Of a DNA stretch of 61,777 nucleotides, positions 37,256 to 46,665 are shown in pieces. The position numbers and the translations under genes are program-made. Below the pieces are notes generated by a model. The model was given only the letters and a program-made list of their open reading frames with translations, was not told the origin of the DNA and searched no databases. Position 1 is the stretch's first letter. The number at the start of each line of letters is the position of its first letter. Origin of the DNA: Microbacteriaceae bacterium (GTDB taxonomy: Bacteria > Actinomycetota > Actinomycetes > Actinomycetales > Microbacteriaceae); assembly GCA_947443745.1 (NCBI GenBank), contig CANEXL010000003.1:1-61777 (forward strand), in the 5' to 3' direction.

Positions 37256-39448
37256 TCACTTACCCCCACCGAAGGCGGCGGCAACGCGCTGAAGTCCGAG
37301 AACGACTTCTTCGGTCTTCGCAATGGCAGCGCGCTCAAGAACTTTGGAAATGCTCGGTGCGGCTTCGCCACCGGTGACACGTTCAATGGGCTGATCGAGC
37401 CAGTCGAAGAAGCGGCGCTGAATCTCATCCGCAAGCCACGCACCGTAGGAGGTCCCGCGGGCACCTTGCTCAACAATCAAAACGGCATTTGTCTTCTTGA
37501 TGCTGGCGCCGATGGTGTCCCAGTCGAGGCTGGCGCGGTCGAGCCAGCGAAGGTCGATGACCTCGGCGTCGAGGCCGGTTTGCGCGACGGCTTCCAGGCT
37601 GTGCTTGACCATCGAGAGGTAGGTGAGAACGGTGACGTCCTTGCCCTCTCGACGAATCGCGGCCTTGCCGAGTTCAATCTGGTAGTCCAAATCATCGGTA
37701 GGAATCTCGCCTGACTCACCGTAGAGGTCGATGTGCTCGATCACGATGACGGGGTCCTTCAGCTCGAGCGCTGCGTTCATCAGCCCGATGTAGTCGAAGG
37801 GGGTTGACGCGGCAACAATGCGCCATCCGGGGTTCGTGGCCATGATGCCGGCGGGGTCCATGAGGTGCTGCGATCCGTAACCGGATCCCATCGCGACCTT
37901 GGTGCGCAGAACGAGCGGAACGGCTCCCGTGCCACCGAACATATGGCGGGCCTTACCGATTTGGTTGAAGACCTGGTCGGCGGCTACCCACATGAAGTCC
38001 GGGTACATGAACTCAATAACGGGGCGGAATCGACCGTCGAGGGCCACTCCACAGCCGAGGCCCGCGAAGGCGTTTTCGCTGATGGGGGTTCCCAAAATTC
38101 GACCGGGGAACTTGTCACTGAGGCCCTTTGTGGCGCCGTTTGTTCCGCCCTTGAGGCGGTGAATGTCTTCGCCCATGACAATGATGTTGTCGGATTGCTC
38201 CATGCGACGTTCCATGACGGCAGCGACGGCATCAATAAATTTGACGGTCGTCTTCGCGCCGGTGAACGTAGCCTCTTCTGCCGTGTGAGCACCCGCCAGT
38301 TCGGAGGCGTCCCCGCGAATACCAACATCAACGAAGCTGGGGTCTGGCCACAGGGCGGGCTTGATGCGGCGAACGCCGGGCTTTCCATCGGGATCCTGCT
38401 CGACGAGCTCGGTCAGCGCTAACGTCATGGCAGCTTGGGCTTGGGCCCGAACGGAATCAATGCCGGCATCATCGATGAGGCCGAGTTTCTTCATTTCGGC
38501 GGCTACTCGCTTGAGCGGGTCGCGCGCCAGCCATGCTTTTTCTTCTTCTTTGGAGCGGTATCCGAACGCACTGCCGGGGTAGGGGCCGTTCTGGTGGAAG
38601 AAGCGATAGACCTCGGCTTCGATGAGGGCGGGGCCCTTGCCGGAGCGCATGTACTCGCTGGCCTGCTCCATGGCGAGGTGAACGGCGAGGGGGTCCATGC
38701 CGTCGACGCGCCACGAGGGGAAGTTGAAGCCGAGGGCGCGGGCTGAGAGACGGGCCTCCTTGGTTGCTTCGGAGACGTGGGTCGAGACGGCGTATAAGTT
38801 GTTTTCGATGAAGAAGCACAGCGGGAGATCCCAAGCGGCAGCGAGGTTCATTGTTTCGAGAACCGAGCCGATGTTGGTGGCGCCGTCTCCAAAGTAGGAG
38901 ATCGAAAGGTCAGTGGTTCCCGCGTGCTTCTGAGCCCAGGCATTTCCGGCGGCCAGAGGCACGCCTCCGCCGACGATGGCGTTGGTGCCCAGGGCGCCCG
39001 CTTCGAGCCACTGAAGGTGCATGGATCCACCGCGGCCTTGGGAAAAGCCCTGGGACAAGCCGAGGATTTCAGCGAGAGTGCGCTGCAGGAGTGCCTGAAC
39101 GGTGTCGTTGACGAGCGCTGCCGGGTCAAAGCCCTCGGGAGCGACGTGTGTCAGTGCCTTGGCAAGAAATTGGTGGTGGCCGCGGTGAGAACCGTTGACG
39201 CCATCTTCGGTGCGCAATCCGACGCAGGAACCAACAGCCCCGCCCTCTTGGCCGATGCTGGAGTGGGCTGGGCCGTGCACGAGGCCTTCGCCAGCGAGTT
39301 CCAGAACGGATTCCTCGAAGGCGCGAATGAGGTGGAGTTGCCCGAGCATCGTCTTGAGCAGAGCAGGATCGGCGCTCTTCCAGTCAGCAGGGGTCGTCGT
39401 GAGTTCAACCCAGGGGGATCCGGGTTCGAGCTGCTTCGTACGGGGCAT
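37256..39448 (-). CDS. Fused alpha-beta E1 component of a 2-oxo acid dehydrogenase complex
   Basis: TPP-domain half (YFGDGATNIGSVLETMNLAAAWDLPLCFFIENN) followed by beta half (IIVMGEDIHRLKGGTNGATKGLSDKFPGRILGTPISENAFAGLGCGVALDGRFRPVIEFMYPDFM). Confidence 0.95.
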   Translation of the reverse strand: MPRTKQLEPGSPWVELTTTPADWKSADPALLKTMLGQLHLIRAFEESVLELAGEGLVHGPAHSSIGQEGGAVGSCVGLRTEDGVNGSHRGHHQFLAKALTHVAPEGFDPAALVNDTVQALLQRTLAEILGLSQGFSQGRGGSMHLQWLEAGALGTNAIVGGGVPLAAGNAWAQKHAGTTDLSISYFGDGATNIGSVLETMNLAAAWDLPLCFFIENNLYAVSTHVSEATKEARLSARALGFNFPSWRVDGMDPLAVHLAMEQASEYMRSGKGPALIEAEVYRFFHQNGPYPGSAFGYRSKEEEKAWLARDPLKRVAAEMKKLGLIDDAGIDSVRAQAQAAMTLALTELVEQDPDGKPGVRRIKPALWPDPSFVDVGIRGDASELAGAHTAEEATFTGAKTTVKFIDAVAAVMERRMEQSDNIIVMGEDIHRLKGGTNGATKGLSDKFPGRILGTPISENAFAGLGCGVALDGRFRPVIEFMYPDFMWVAADQVFNQIGKARHMFGGTGAVPLVLRTKVAMGSGYGSQHLMDPAGIMATNPGWRIVAASTPFDYIGLMNAALELKDPVIVIEHIDLYGESGEIPTDDLDYQIELGKAAIRREGKDVTVLTYLSMVKHSLEAVAQTGLDAEVIDLRWLDRASLDWDTIGASIKKTNAVLIVEQGARGTSYGAWLADEIQRRFFDWLDQPIERVTGGEAAPSISKVLERAAIAKTEEVVLGLQRVAAAFGGGK

Positions 39449-39505
39449 AACCACTTGCTCCTTTGTAAGGGGTCGCGATCTTTCGCTCCTTGACTGTAAC
39501 GTCAA

Positions 39506-39578
39506 ATGTATCCATTTGCAAGGGAGAATTCGGGGTTTACCTTTCTTTCATGACCGATTCGCGGAATAATGGATACAT
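39506..39578. promoter_or_regulatory. Inverted repeat pair atgtatccatt / aatggatacat in the divergent E1-VOC promoter region; candidate operator
   Basis: Exact 11-bp reverse complements at 39506-39516 and 39568-39578, 51 bp apart. Confidence 0.6.
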
Positions 39579-40128
39579 GAATGATGAATCCGCACCCGCA
39601 CCGGTGGGTATCCCCGGCCTTCGAGGCGCCGAACATATCGGCTTTACCGTTCCGTCGATTGAGCAGGCTCACGACTTTTTTGTGAACATCATCGGATGCG
39701 AGTTCGTCTACAAGCTCGGTCCGTGGGTTCGCGAGGATGACTGGTTCAGTGAACACCTCAACATTGACGCTCGAAGCGTCCTCAAAGAACTCCGGTTTTA
39801 CCGCTGCCACTTTGGCCCCAACTTTGAGGTCTTTGAATTTGAGGCACCAGACCAAGACCGCGAGCAGCCGCGCAACAGCGACGTCGGTGGCCATCACATT
39901 GCGTTCTACGTCGATGACATAGATGCGGCCGTCGCGTACCTGCTCTCGAATGGCCTCACAGTTCTCGGTGAACCTACGGCAAGCGGCGCCGCCTCCGAAG
40001 GGCAACGATGGGTCTACTTCCTCAGTCCCTGGGGAATGCAGTTCGAACTCGTCAGCTATCCGAACGGCAAGGCGTACGAGGCGACTTCTCCCGTAAAGTT
40101 GTGGCATCCCGCTCATCCTGCTGAATGA
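39577..40128 (+). CDS. VOC family (glyoxalase/dioxygenase-like) protein
   Basis: GAEHIGFTVPSIEQAHDFFVNIIGCEFVYKLGPW, GGHHIAFYVDDIDAAVAYL, RWVYFLSPWGMQFELVSYP. Confidence 0.9.
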   Translation: MNDESAPAPVGIPGLRGAEHIGFTVPSIEQAHDFFVNIIGCEFVYKLGPWVREDDWFSEHLNIDARSVLKELRFYRCHFGPNFEVFEFEAPDQDREQPRNSDVGGHHIAFYVDDIDAAVAYLLSNGLTVLGEPTASGAASEGQRWVYFLSPWGMQFELVSYPNGKAYEATSPVKLWHPAHPAE

Positions 40129-40161
40129 CATCACGTTCCGACGCATCCGCTACGACTGAAA

Positions 40162-40845
40162 ATGACACCCGTGACAACCTCAACGGATACTCCCAACGCG
40201 GTACTGAGCATTCGCATTGCGGATGCTCTTCGGGTCGCCATCTTGTCTGGGGAATTGTCCCCCGGTGAGCGTATCCGCCAGGAAGAGATCGCCGAACAGT
40301 ATGGCGCGAGTCGCATTCCGGTTCGTGAGGCTTTACGCATTTTGGTGACGGATGGCCTCGTCAACATGGTGTCAAACTCCGGTGCGTGGGTCTCCAGCTT
40401 GACCCAAGAGGAGTGCTCCGAGCACTACCAAATTCGTGAGCGTCTCGAACCGCTTCTGCTGCGCTACAGCCTTCCCCACCTGGCTCCGGCAAGCCGAGAA
40501 CGGCTGAGGGCCCTGGCGGAGGAAATGAAAGCAACAAAGGACATTGAGGTCTTCATGCGCCTCGACCGCGAATTCCATTGGTTGTCCTACTCGGGCGCGT
40601 CAACAAATACCCTGTCCGACATCATCGAGCGCCTGTGGAACACGACTCAGCCCTATCGTCGCGTCTTCACGCGAATGGTCCGGGTGGGCGGAATTGATGC
40701 CACCCACCTCGAACACGAACTTCTTGTCGATGCCATTTCGCGGGGAGACAGTGAGGATGCCGAACGAATTCTCTTGGGGCACATCCGCCGCACCCGCATT
40801 GAGCTCGACCGTCACCCCGAGGTATTTACGCACGATTTCGACTAG
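40162..40845 (+). CDS. GntR family regulator, FCD/FadR type
   Basis: LRVAILSGELSPGERIRQEEIAEQYGASRIPVREALRIL. Confidence 0.9.
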   Translation: MTPVTTSTDTPNAVLSIRIADALRVAILSGELSPGERIRQEEIAEQYGASRIPVREALRILVTDGLVNMVSNSGAWVSSLTQEECSEHYQIRERLEPLLLRYSLPHLAPASRERLRALAEEMKATKDIEVFMRLDREFHWLSYSGASTNTLSDIIERLWNTTQPYRRVFTRMVRVGGIDATHLEHELLVDAISRGDSEDAERILLGHIRRTRIELDRHPEVFTHDFD

Positions 40846-41828
40846 ACCGCGGTAGGCATTTCATGGTTCGCCTTATGCCGGCGCGGAATCGCCGCGATTC
40901 CTGCTGCCGCCAACGTCAGCACGGTCCCGACAATCGTCGCGACGCCGAGCTGGTGCTGTGAGGGGAAGGTAACGTCCAAGATGACGGCCATGACGAGCTG
41001 GCCGGCAACCGACCCCAGGCTCATCAGGAGCACCCCGATGCTGCGCACCACGATGGCGAAGATTGCAATGAAGATGACGCCCGAGGCTCCCCCGACGTAG
41101 AGCCACGGTTCCGACGGGAACGATGTCGGCAGAGCCGGGGATGGGCTGACCACAAAGGCACGAATGGCGACGGCCACGACGAGGACCCCGGTTCCGACCA
41201 TGAAGTTCAAAAAAGTTGCGGTCCACGGAGTTTGCGCCACAACGGCAACGCGTCCATTGGCTGCTTGTTGCCACGCCACGAAGAGGCCGAGCCCGGCAGG
41301 AAGAACCAGGGGCAGGTAAGAAACGGTGGTCGTCGGCTGTCCGACGAGTGCGACACACCCGGCCACGAGGGCAAGAGCTGCTCCGCCCAATCGCGTGAGC
41401 GTGATGGGCCGTCGACCGGCTGGCCCAATTCCCCAGAGATCCAGCAGCAGTCCGCCAACCGCGAGACCAGAAATGAAGGCGATGGCAAAAAGTGCGACGC
41501 CCGTGATGCCGATAACCAAACCCTGAGACAGCACATAAGCGGCACCCACAGCCCCGGCAAGGGTGAAGGTCCACGGAAAGGCGCCGGTCTTGATGTGGTC
41601 GGTGAGCAAACGGAGTCCCGTGCGCGTGCGGCGTGATGCCAGCATGATGATGCACAGAATGAGGAGGCCGCTGCCGAAGGAAATCGTGGCGGCCACGTAA
41701 CTGTTGTCGATCCGGATGGATAGTGCGCTGTTCACACGCCCCTGAACCGTCATCAACGCGCCAGCTAGGGCGGCCAGAATAAGGGCGAGCCAGGCGGGGG
41801 TGGGCGAAGTGTGGCGGTGAGGAGACAT
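40842..41828 (-). CDS. DMT-superfamily transporter (YdcZ/DUF606-like, two repeats)
   Basis: LALILAALAGALMTVQGRVNSALSIRIDNSYVAATISFGSGLLIL; ~10 TM helices. Confidence 0.8.
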   Translation of the reverse strand: MSPHRHTSPTPAWLALILAALAGALMTVQGRVNSALSIRIDNSYVAATISFGSGLLILCIIMLASRRTRTGLRLLTDHIKTGAFPWTFTLAGAVGAAYVLSQGLVIGITGVALFAIAFISGLAVGGLLLDLWGIGPAGRRPITLTRLGGAALALVAGCVALVGQPTTTVSYLPLVLPAGLGLFVAWQQAANGRVAVVAQTPWTATFLNFMVGTGVLVVAVAIRAFVVSPSPALPTSFPSEPWLYVGGASGVIFIAIFAIVVRSIGVLLMSLGSVAGQLVMAVILDVTFPSQHQLGVATIVGTVLTLAAAGIAAIPRRHKANHEMPTAV

Positions 41829-41841
41829 CCTTACAACACTA

Positions 41842-41871
41842 ATGGCCGCACACCATGTGGAGTGCGGCCAT
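41842..41871. terminator. Short hairpin downstream of the small lipoprotein gene
   Basis: atggccgcac ... gtgcggccat, 10-bp stem and 10-nt loop. Confidence 0.5.
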
Positions 41872-41898
41872 GAGTACTGCCCGAAAAGAGGCGAAAAG

Positions 41899-42309
41899 CT
41901 AGTTGACGGTTACCGTGAAGTTGTAGACCTTGCCGGTGGCGGAGTCCGTCAGGGTTACCTTCGTCATTCCCGAGGCGACACCCGTGATGCCGGGGTTGAA
42001 CGTTGCCGAACCGTTCTTGCCACCAGCCGTAAACGTGGCAACCTTGGCGTCGGCGATGGTGGCCGCAAACGAGGCTGGGTCGAGATCACCCGTGGTGATG
42101 TCAATCATCTGGCCGGCATTGACGGTGACGTCTGTTCCGTCGAGGGTGGCAACGTCAACGACGACGGGGCCGACAAGTTGCGTGGTGCTCGAGTTATCGA
42201 CGTCAGAATCCTTGTTGGCGTCTGCGCCCGAAGAACAGGCGGCCAAGCCAAAGACTGCGGCGGCAGAAATAGCGGTGATGGCGGTGAGCTTGCTGAATGT
42301 GCTGTTCAT
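41899..42309 (-). CDS. Small lipoprotein with Ig-like C-terminal domain
   Basis: Lipobox AVFGLAACSSG; MTKVTLTDSATGKVYNFTVTVN. Confidence 0.7.
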   Translation of the reverse strand: MNSTFSKLTAITAISAAAVFGLAACSSGADANKDSDVDNSSTTQLVGPVVVDVATLDGTDVTVNAGQMIDITTGDLDPASFAATIADAKVATFTAGGKNGSATFNPGITGVASGMTKVTLTDSATGKVYNFTVTVN

Positions 42310-42459
42310 GTATTACTCCTTGGTGACGGGCCTCAAAGACACTCTTGGCTTTAGAGGCGATCAAACACTAGAGAAGAATTCCCCCGCCACTGAAACTAGT
42401 ACGCATTCGTTCGGCCACCTAGGCTTTTAGCTGGGTGTCTGCTGACGGTTTGCTGAACA

Positions 42460-43662
42460 CTAGGAGGCGATGAGCCACAGCGCCAATGTCGCCAGAGGAA
42501 CAGTGATTGCCACGACGAGGATTCCCGCGAGCGCAAACTTCACCCACGAAACCTGAACGCCTAGCGCCGAGACCTTCTGGTACCAAAGCAGCGTGGCCAA
42601 GGATGCCCACGGTGTTATGAGGGGCCCGAGGTTCACCCCAATCAGTAGTGCCGCCAAGCGAACGGATGACGTGCCAACGGGCTCCAAGACCAGATAGGCC
42701 GGCAGATTGTTGATGCCATTGGCCGCCACGGTTCCAAGCGTTGACAACTGCAACAGGCTCAAAAAGTCCTGGCCACTACCGGCGACTGCGCCAACAAGAG
42801 TGGCCAATCCATTGACCTGAGCGGAATCAACCAACACGAACAATCCGAACGCGATAGCCACGGGACGCCACGGGACGAGCCCCAGAATGGCCGCCCCCGC
42901 TAGTGATCGTGGTCGGCGCACCGCACACACCACCAGGAGAACGACGGCGGCGCCCGTCGCAGGAATCCAGACCGGCCATCCGCTCACCAACAGGGGAAGC
43001 AAGATCACGACCACGACGGCACTGATCACAAGGAGCGGGCGATCGGTCACGGGGGCGACCTTCGGAAGAACATACCTGCCGCGAAGCGAGCGCCGAAACA
43101 TCAGGCTCAAGATGACAATTGGAACGAGGATGCCCACCAGAGCCGGGGCCCACAGGAGAGCCGCGAAGCCAGCGGGCCCATCCGTCGCCATCTTCGTTTC
43201 GGCCAGCAGGTTCGTGAGGTTGGATACTGGCAACAAGAGGGATGCCGTGTTCGCGAGCCAGATGGTGGCCAACGCAAAGGGCATCGGCGGCATGCCTACG
43301 TGCATGGCAAGCAACACCACGACGGGAGTAACGAGCACCGCGGTCGTGTCCAGCGATAAAAAGATGGTGCTGAGCGATGCCAAGGCGAGTACGAACAGCC
43401 ACAGAATCCAGCGTTGGGCGAGACCCCACTGGGCCAAGCGCTGCACAAGAGCGGCAAAAACTCCTGCCGCCGCCGCAAGCTCGGTAACCACCGTGATCGC
43501 GATGACAAAACCGAGCACCGGAACAACACGGTCGGTCAGCTCGACGAACGCCGACCAGGGCAAGACACCGGTGGCTACGACGACCGCAGCCGCAGAAACT
43601 AACGCCGCCGCCGCAATCAATCCGCGGCGTGTGTTGGGGGGCATCGAGACAGTGGGGGCCAT
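42460..43662 (-). CDS. SLC13/ArsB-like ion transporter
   Basis: ~10 TM; FLSLDTTAVLVTPVVVLLAMH, LLPVSNLTNLLA, AANGINNLPAYLVL. Confidence 0.8.
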   Translation of the reverse strand: MAPTVSMPPNTRRGLIAAAALVSAAAVVVATGVLPWSAFVELTDRVVPVLGFVIAITVVTELAAAAGVFAALVQRLAQWGLAQRWILWLFVLALASLSTIFLSLDTTAVLVTPVVVLLAMHVGMPPMPFALATIWLANTASLLLPVSNLTNLLAETKMATDGPAGFAALLWAPALVGILVPIVILSLMFRRSLRGRYVLPKVAPVTDRPLLVISAVVVVILLPLLVSGWPVWIPATGAAVVLLVVCAVRRPRSLAGAAILGLVPWRPVAIAFGLFVLVDSAQVNGLATLVGAVAGSGQDFLSLLQLSTLGTVAANGINNLPAYLVLEPVGTSSVRLAALLIGVNLGPLITPWASLATLLWYQKVSALGVQVSWVKFALAGILVVAITVPLATLALWLIAS

Positions 43663-43777
43663 GTTAGCTATGGCCCGATTCTATGGCCGTTTGTGTGGCC
43701 TTGGGGGATGCCCGGCGCGCGAGTGAGACCGCCACCCCCAGGGGGAGGGAATGGCGGTCTCGCTCGCGCGTCGGGAG

Positions 43778-45172
43778 TTAGGAGACGGGACGGTTCCCGA
43801 TGTTGTTGAACGTTGTCGTGTTCAGGTGCGACTGAGGGTCGCGAAGGGTCGGCAACTCGGCACCAACGGCAAAGTACCGCTGGCCTGCTACGAGGAGTTT
43901 TTCAGCCGGGAACTTGGTGATGACCTCGCACCCGGTGGCGGTCACGACGACCTCCTCCTCGATGCGCGCGGCGCCCCAGCCATCCTTCGATGGCCAGTAG
44001 GTTTCCAGCGCAAAGACCATTCCCTCTTCGAGAACTTCGGGGTGATCAAGTGAAATCATGCGGCTGAAGATGGGGCGCTCCCAAATGGAGAGACCGACGC
44101 CGTGGCCATACTGAAGGGCAAACGCTGCTTCTTCGTTTTCGAAACCGAACTCCTGGGCCTTGGGCCACACCTTGACAATGTCGGCCGTGGTGGCGCCGGG
44201 GCGAACCAGCGCAATTGCGCGGTCCATGTATTCACGGCAGATTCGGTAGGCCTCGTTCTGACCGGGCGAAGCACTTCCAATGGCAAAGGTGCGGTAGTAG
44301 CAGGTGCGGTAGCCCTGGTAGCTGTGCAGGATGTCGAAGAACGCGGGGTCGCCCGGGCGCAGCATGCGGTCGCTGAAAACGTGAGGGTGCGGCGAGCAGC
44401 GCTCGCCGGAGATGGCGTTAACGCCCTCCACGTGCTCGGAGCCGAGGTCGTAGAGCGTCTTGGCAACGAGTCCAACGGTTTCGTTCTCGCGAACTCCGGG
44501 GCGCAGAAACTCGTAGAGCCGGTCATACGCGGCATCCACCATCGAGGCAGCTGTGGTGAGGAGCGTGATTTCATCCACGGTCTTGATGCGGCGCGCTTCG
44601 AGGAAGACCTGCTGCCCGTCAACCACATTGAGGCCCTTGGCCTGAAGAGCGAAGAGCACGGGAGGTTCGATGATGTCCACACCGAGGGGCTCGTTCTCAA
44701 GGCCGTACTGCTTCAAGACATCGTAAATTTTGTCGGCAACAGCCTCAGCCTGACCCGCCTTCGGGCTGATGGCACCGCGCAGTGTTGAAATGCCGGCGCG
44801 GGCGCCAACACCAATTTTGTGGGCGCCGTGATGGGGCTCGTGACCGTTCAGTCCTGAGTCGACATGAGAGTGGGCTGCGTCGAGCCACGGGGTGTGCAGC
44901 TGGTGGTGTTTCGCTGCCGAGCCAAAGTCCCACAGCACAGGCTCGCCACCCTGGGGAAGAAGGGAGAAGCGAATCATCTTGTCCATGGCCCACGTGCCGA
45001 TGTGGGTCGAGGTCATGTACCGGATGTTGTGAAAATCGAACGTCAACAAGGACCCGAGGTCAGACTTGACGAGCTCAGCCTTGAGCCGCCCGAGACGCTC
45101 TTCACGCAGTCGATTGTTGTCGAGTCGATTTTCCCAATCGACGTTGTTCAATCCAAAGGTAGGGATCACCAT
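43778..45172 (-). CDS. M24-fold (creatinase/DddP-like) hydrolase or lyase
   Basis: N-terminal DFHNIRYMTSTHIGTWAM; C-terminal pita-bread motifs GDPAFFDILHSYQGYRTCYYRTFAIG, YGHGVGLSIWERP, FALETYWP, ARIEEEVVVT. Confidence 0.85.
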   Translation of the reverse strand: MVIPTFGLNNVDWENRLDNNRLREERLGRLKAELVKSDLGSLLTFDFHNIRYMTSTHIGTWAMDKMIRFSLLPQGGEPVLWDFGSAAKHHQLHTPWLDAAHSHVDSGLNGHEPHHGAHKIGVGARAGISTLRGAISPKAGQAEAVADKIYDVLKQYGLENEPLGVDIIEPPVLFALQAKGLNVVDGQQVFLEARRIKTVDEITLLTTAASMVDAAYDRLYEFLRPGVRENETVGLVAKTLYDLGSEHVEGVNAISGERCSPHPHVFSDRMLRPGDPAFFDILHSYQGYRTCYYRTFAIGSASPGQNEAYRICREYMDRAIALVRPGATTADIVKVWPKAQEFGFENEEAAFALQYGHGVGLSIWERPIFSRMISLDHPEVLEEGMVFALETYWPSKDGWGAARIEEEVVVTATGCEVITKFPAEKLLVAGQRYFAVGAELPTLRDPQSHLNTTTFNNIGNRPVS

Positions 45173-45270
45173 TGTTCGCTCCTAGAATCCGTAACAGTAA
45201 ACACTCTGTTCGGTACTAGTTAACACCCTTGAGTGGGGCCTGTCAACATGCCCAGGGGCGGTGGAGGGGT

Positions 45271-45924
45271 CTATTTACGAGAGCAAACTCCGTGAACAAA
45301 CCAGATTCCCGTGGAAACGACGTCCCCTCGATTCGCAAAGATGTGGGGAATAGACGAATCGAATCCGAGGGACTGCCCCGCTTGCAGACTGAACACCTCG
45401 CCACCGACGGTGACCTCGAGTTCTCCCTCCAGGACGTAACCGTACTCGTACCCCTCGTGCGTCAACATTTCACCGCTGGCTGTCGACGTGGATCCTGGGG
45501 CGTAGGAGATTTTCATGAAGTTAACGCCTGCTTCTGGCGTCGCCGCCAGACGTTGCCATTTGACGCCCTCGGCCATATCAAGGGCGGCACGATGGTCCGG
45601 ATGAATCAGTGAAATTCGGTTTGTGTACTCGGACGTATTCCACACCTGTGAGGGATTAGTGAAGTCGCTTCGTTCCGTAATCTCATGAGCCTGAGCCCCG
45701 GTTTCGGGCACAATATCGTCGTCTTCTGAGGGTCCGAACAGATCATCGATTTGAACACCGAGCAACTTAGAAAAGGAATATAGAGTCGCTACCGAGGGCT
45801 GAGATTTGCCGTTCTCTATTTGGGAGAGGAACGAAGGCGAGACGCTCGCCATCCGGGCGAGCTCACGAAGAGACAGGCCTCGTTCGGTGCGTACTTCTTT
45901 GAGGCGGTGGCCGATGTTATTCAT
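45271..45924 (-). CDS. XRE-family regulator with C-terminal cupin domain
   Basis: IGHRLKEVRTERGLSLRELARMASVSPSFLSQIENGKSQPSVATLYSFSKLL; cupin EMLTHEGYEYGYVLEGELEVTVGGEVFSLQAGQSLGFDSSIPH. Confidence 0.95.
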   Translation of the reverse strand: MNNIGHRLKEVRTERGLSLRELARMASVSPSFLSQIENGKSQPSVATLYSFSKLLGVQIDDLFGPSEDDDIVPETGAQAHEITERSDFTNPSQVWNTSEYTNRISLIHPDHRAALDMAEGVKWQRLAATPEAGVNFMKISYAPGSTSTASGEMLTHEGYEYGYVLEGELEVTVGGEVFSLQAGQSLGFDSSIPHIFANRGDVVSTGIWFVHGVCSRK

Positions 45925-46064
45925 GCGTCATTTCCTAGACGTAAAAGCGAGTGTGTGCTCTCCCACGTCGAAGAGAACACCACTGTTCAGTTATATAGAA
46001 CGTTATCGTATGCTGGATGGGACGGTCGAGAAAATTAGACCGCGACTCTCAACGAGGAGAAGAA

Positions 46065-46589
46065 GTGTCATACAAGGGTCTGCATCACACTGGGATTATC
46101 GTCAAGAATCTCGATAGATCTATCTATTTTTACCATGACGTCTTGGGCTTGAAGTTCTCAAATGAACCCAGCCCCTGGTTTGAAGGCGAAGGGTTAGCGA
46201 GCGCGGTTGGCGTTCCAGAGGCCCGCCTTCGTCAAGTCTGTCTGCTGGCGAGTGAGGATTCAATCCTTGAGCTCTTGGAATATTCGAACAGGCCTGCCGA
46301 CAACGACACCGCGATTCAGCAAAACTACCTCGGAGCAATGCACGTTGCGCTGCAGGTGGATGACATTTATGCAAAGAAGGCCGAGCTCGAAGCCAAGGGC
46401 GTCGTGTTTCTTTCCGACGTGAATGTGGTCGACGAAGGAGTTCTCAACGGATGGCGCTGGGTGTACTTCAATGACCCCGACGGAATTCCCTTAGAACTCG
46501 TGCAAATCGCGCACTACCGTGAAGAGGAACGCCGGGCCAACATTGCCACGTACCTTGCGACGCGTCCGCCACTCGAAGACCTTCTCTAG
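46065..46589 (+). CDS. VOC family protein
   Basis: YKGLHHTGIIVKNLDRSIYFYHDVLGLKFSNEP, GWRWVYFNDPDGIPLELVQ; GTG start with RBS at 46065 preferred. Confidence 0.9.
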   Translation: MSYKGLHHTGIIVKNLDRSIYFYHDVLGLKFSNEPSPWFEGEGLASAVGVPEARLRQVCLLASEDSILELLEYSNRPADNDTAIQQNYLGAMHVALQVDDIYAKKAELEAKGVVFLSDVNVVDEGVLNGWRWVYFNDPDGIPLELVQIAHYREEERRANIATYLATRPPLEDLL

Positions 46590-46602
46590 CCTCGAGAACA
46601 CG

Positions 46603-46653
46603 AAAAAGTAGCCGCAACCGCGACCCCCCTGGGCGCGGTTGCGGCTACTTTTT
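46603..46653. terminator. Bidirectional terminator hairpin
   Basis: aaaaagtagccgcaaccgcg ... cgcggttgcggctacttttt, 20-bp stem between convergent genes. Confidence 0.9.
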
Positions 46654-46665
46654 TTGTCAGTGCCG

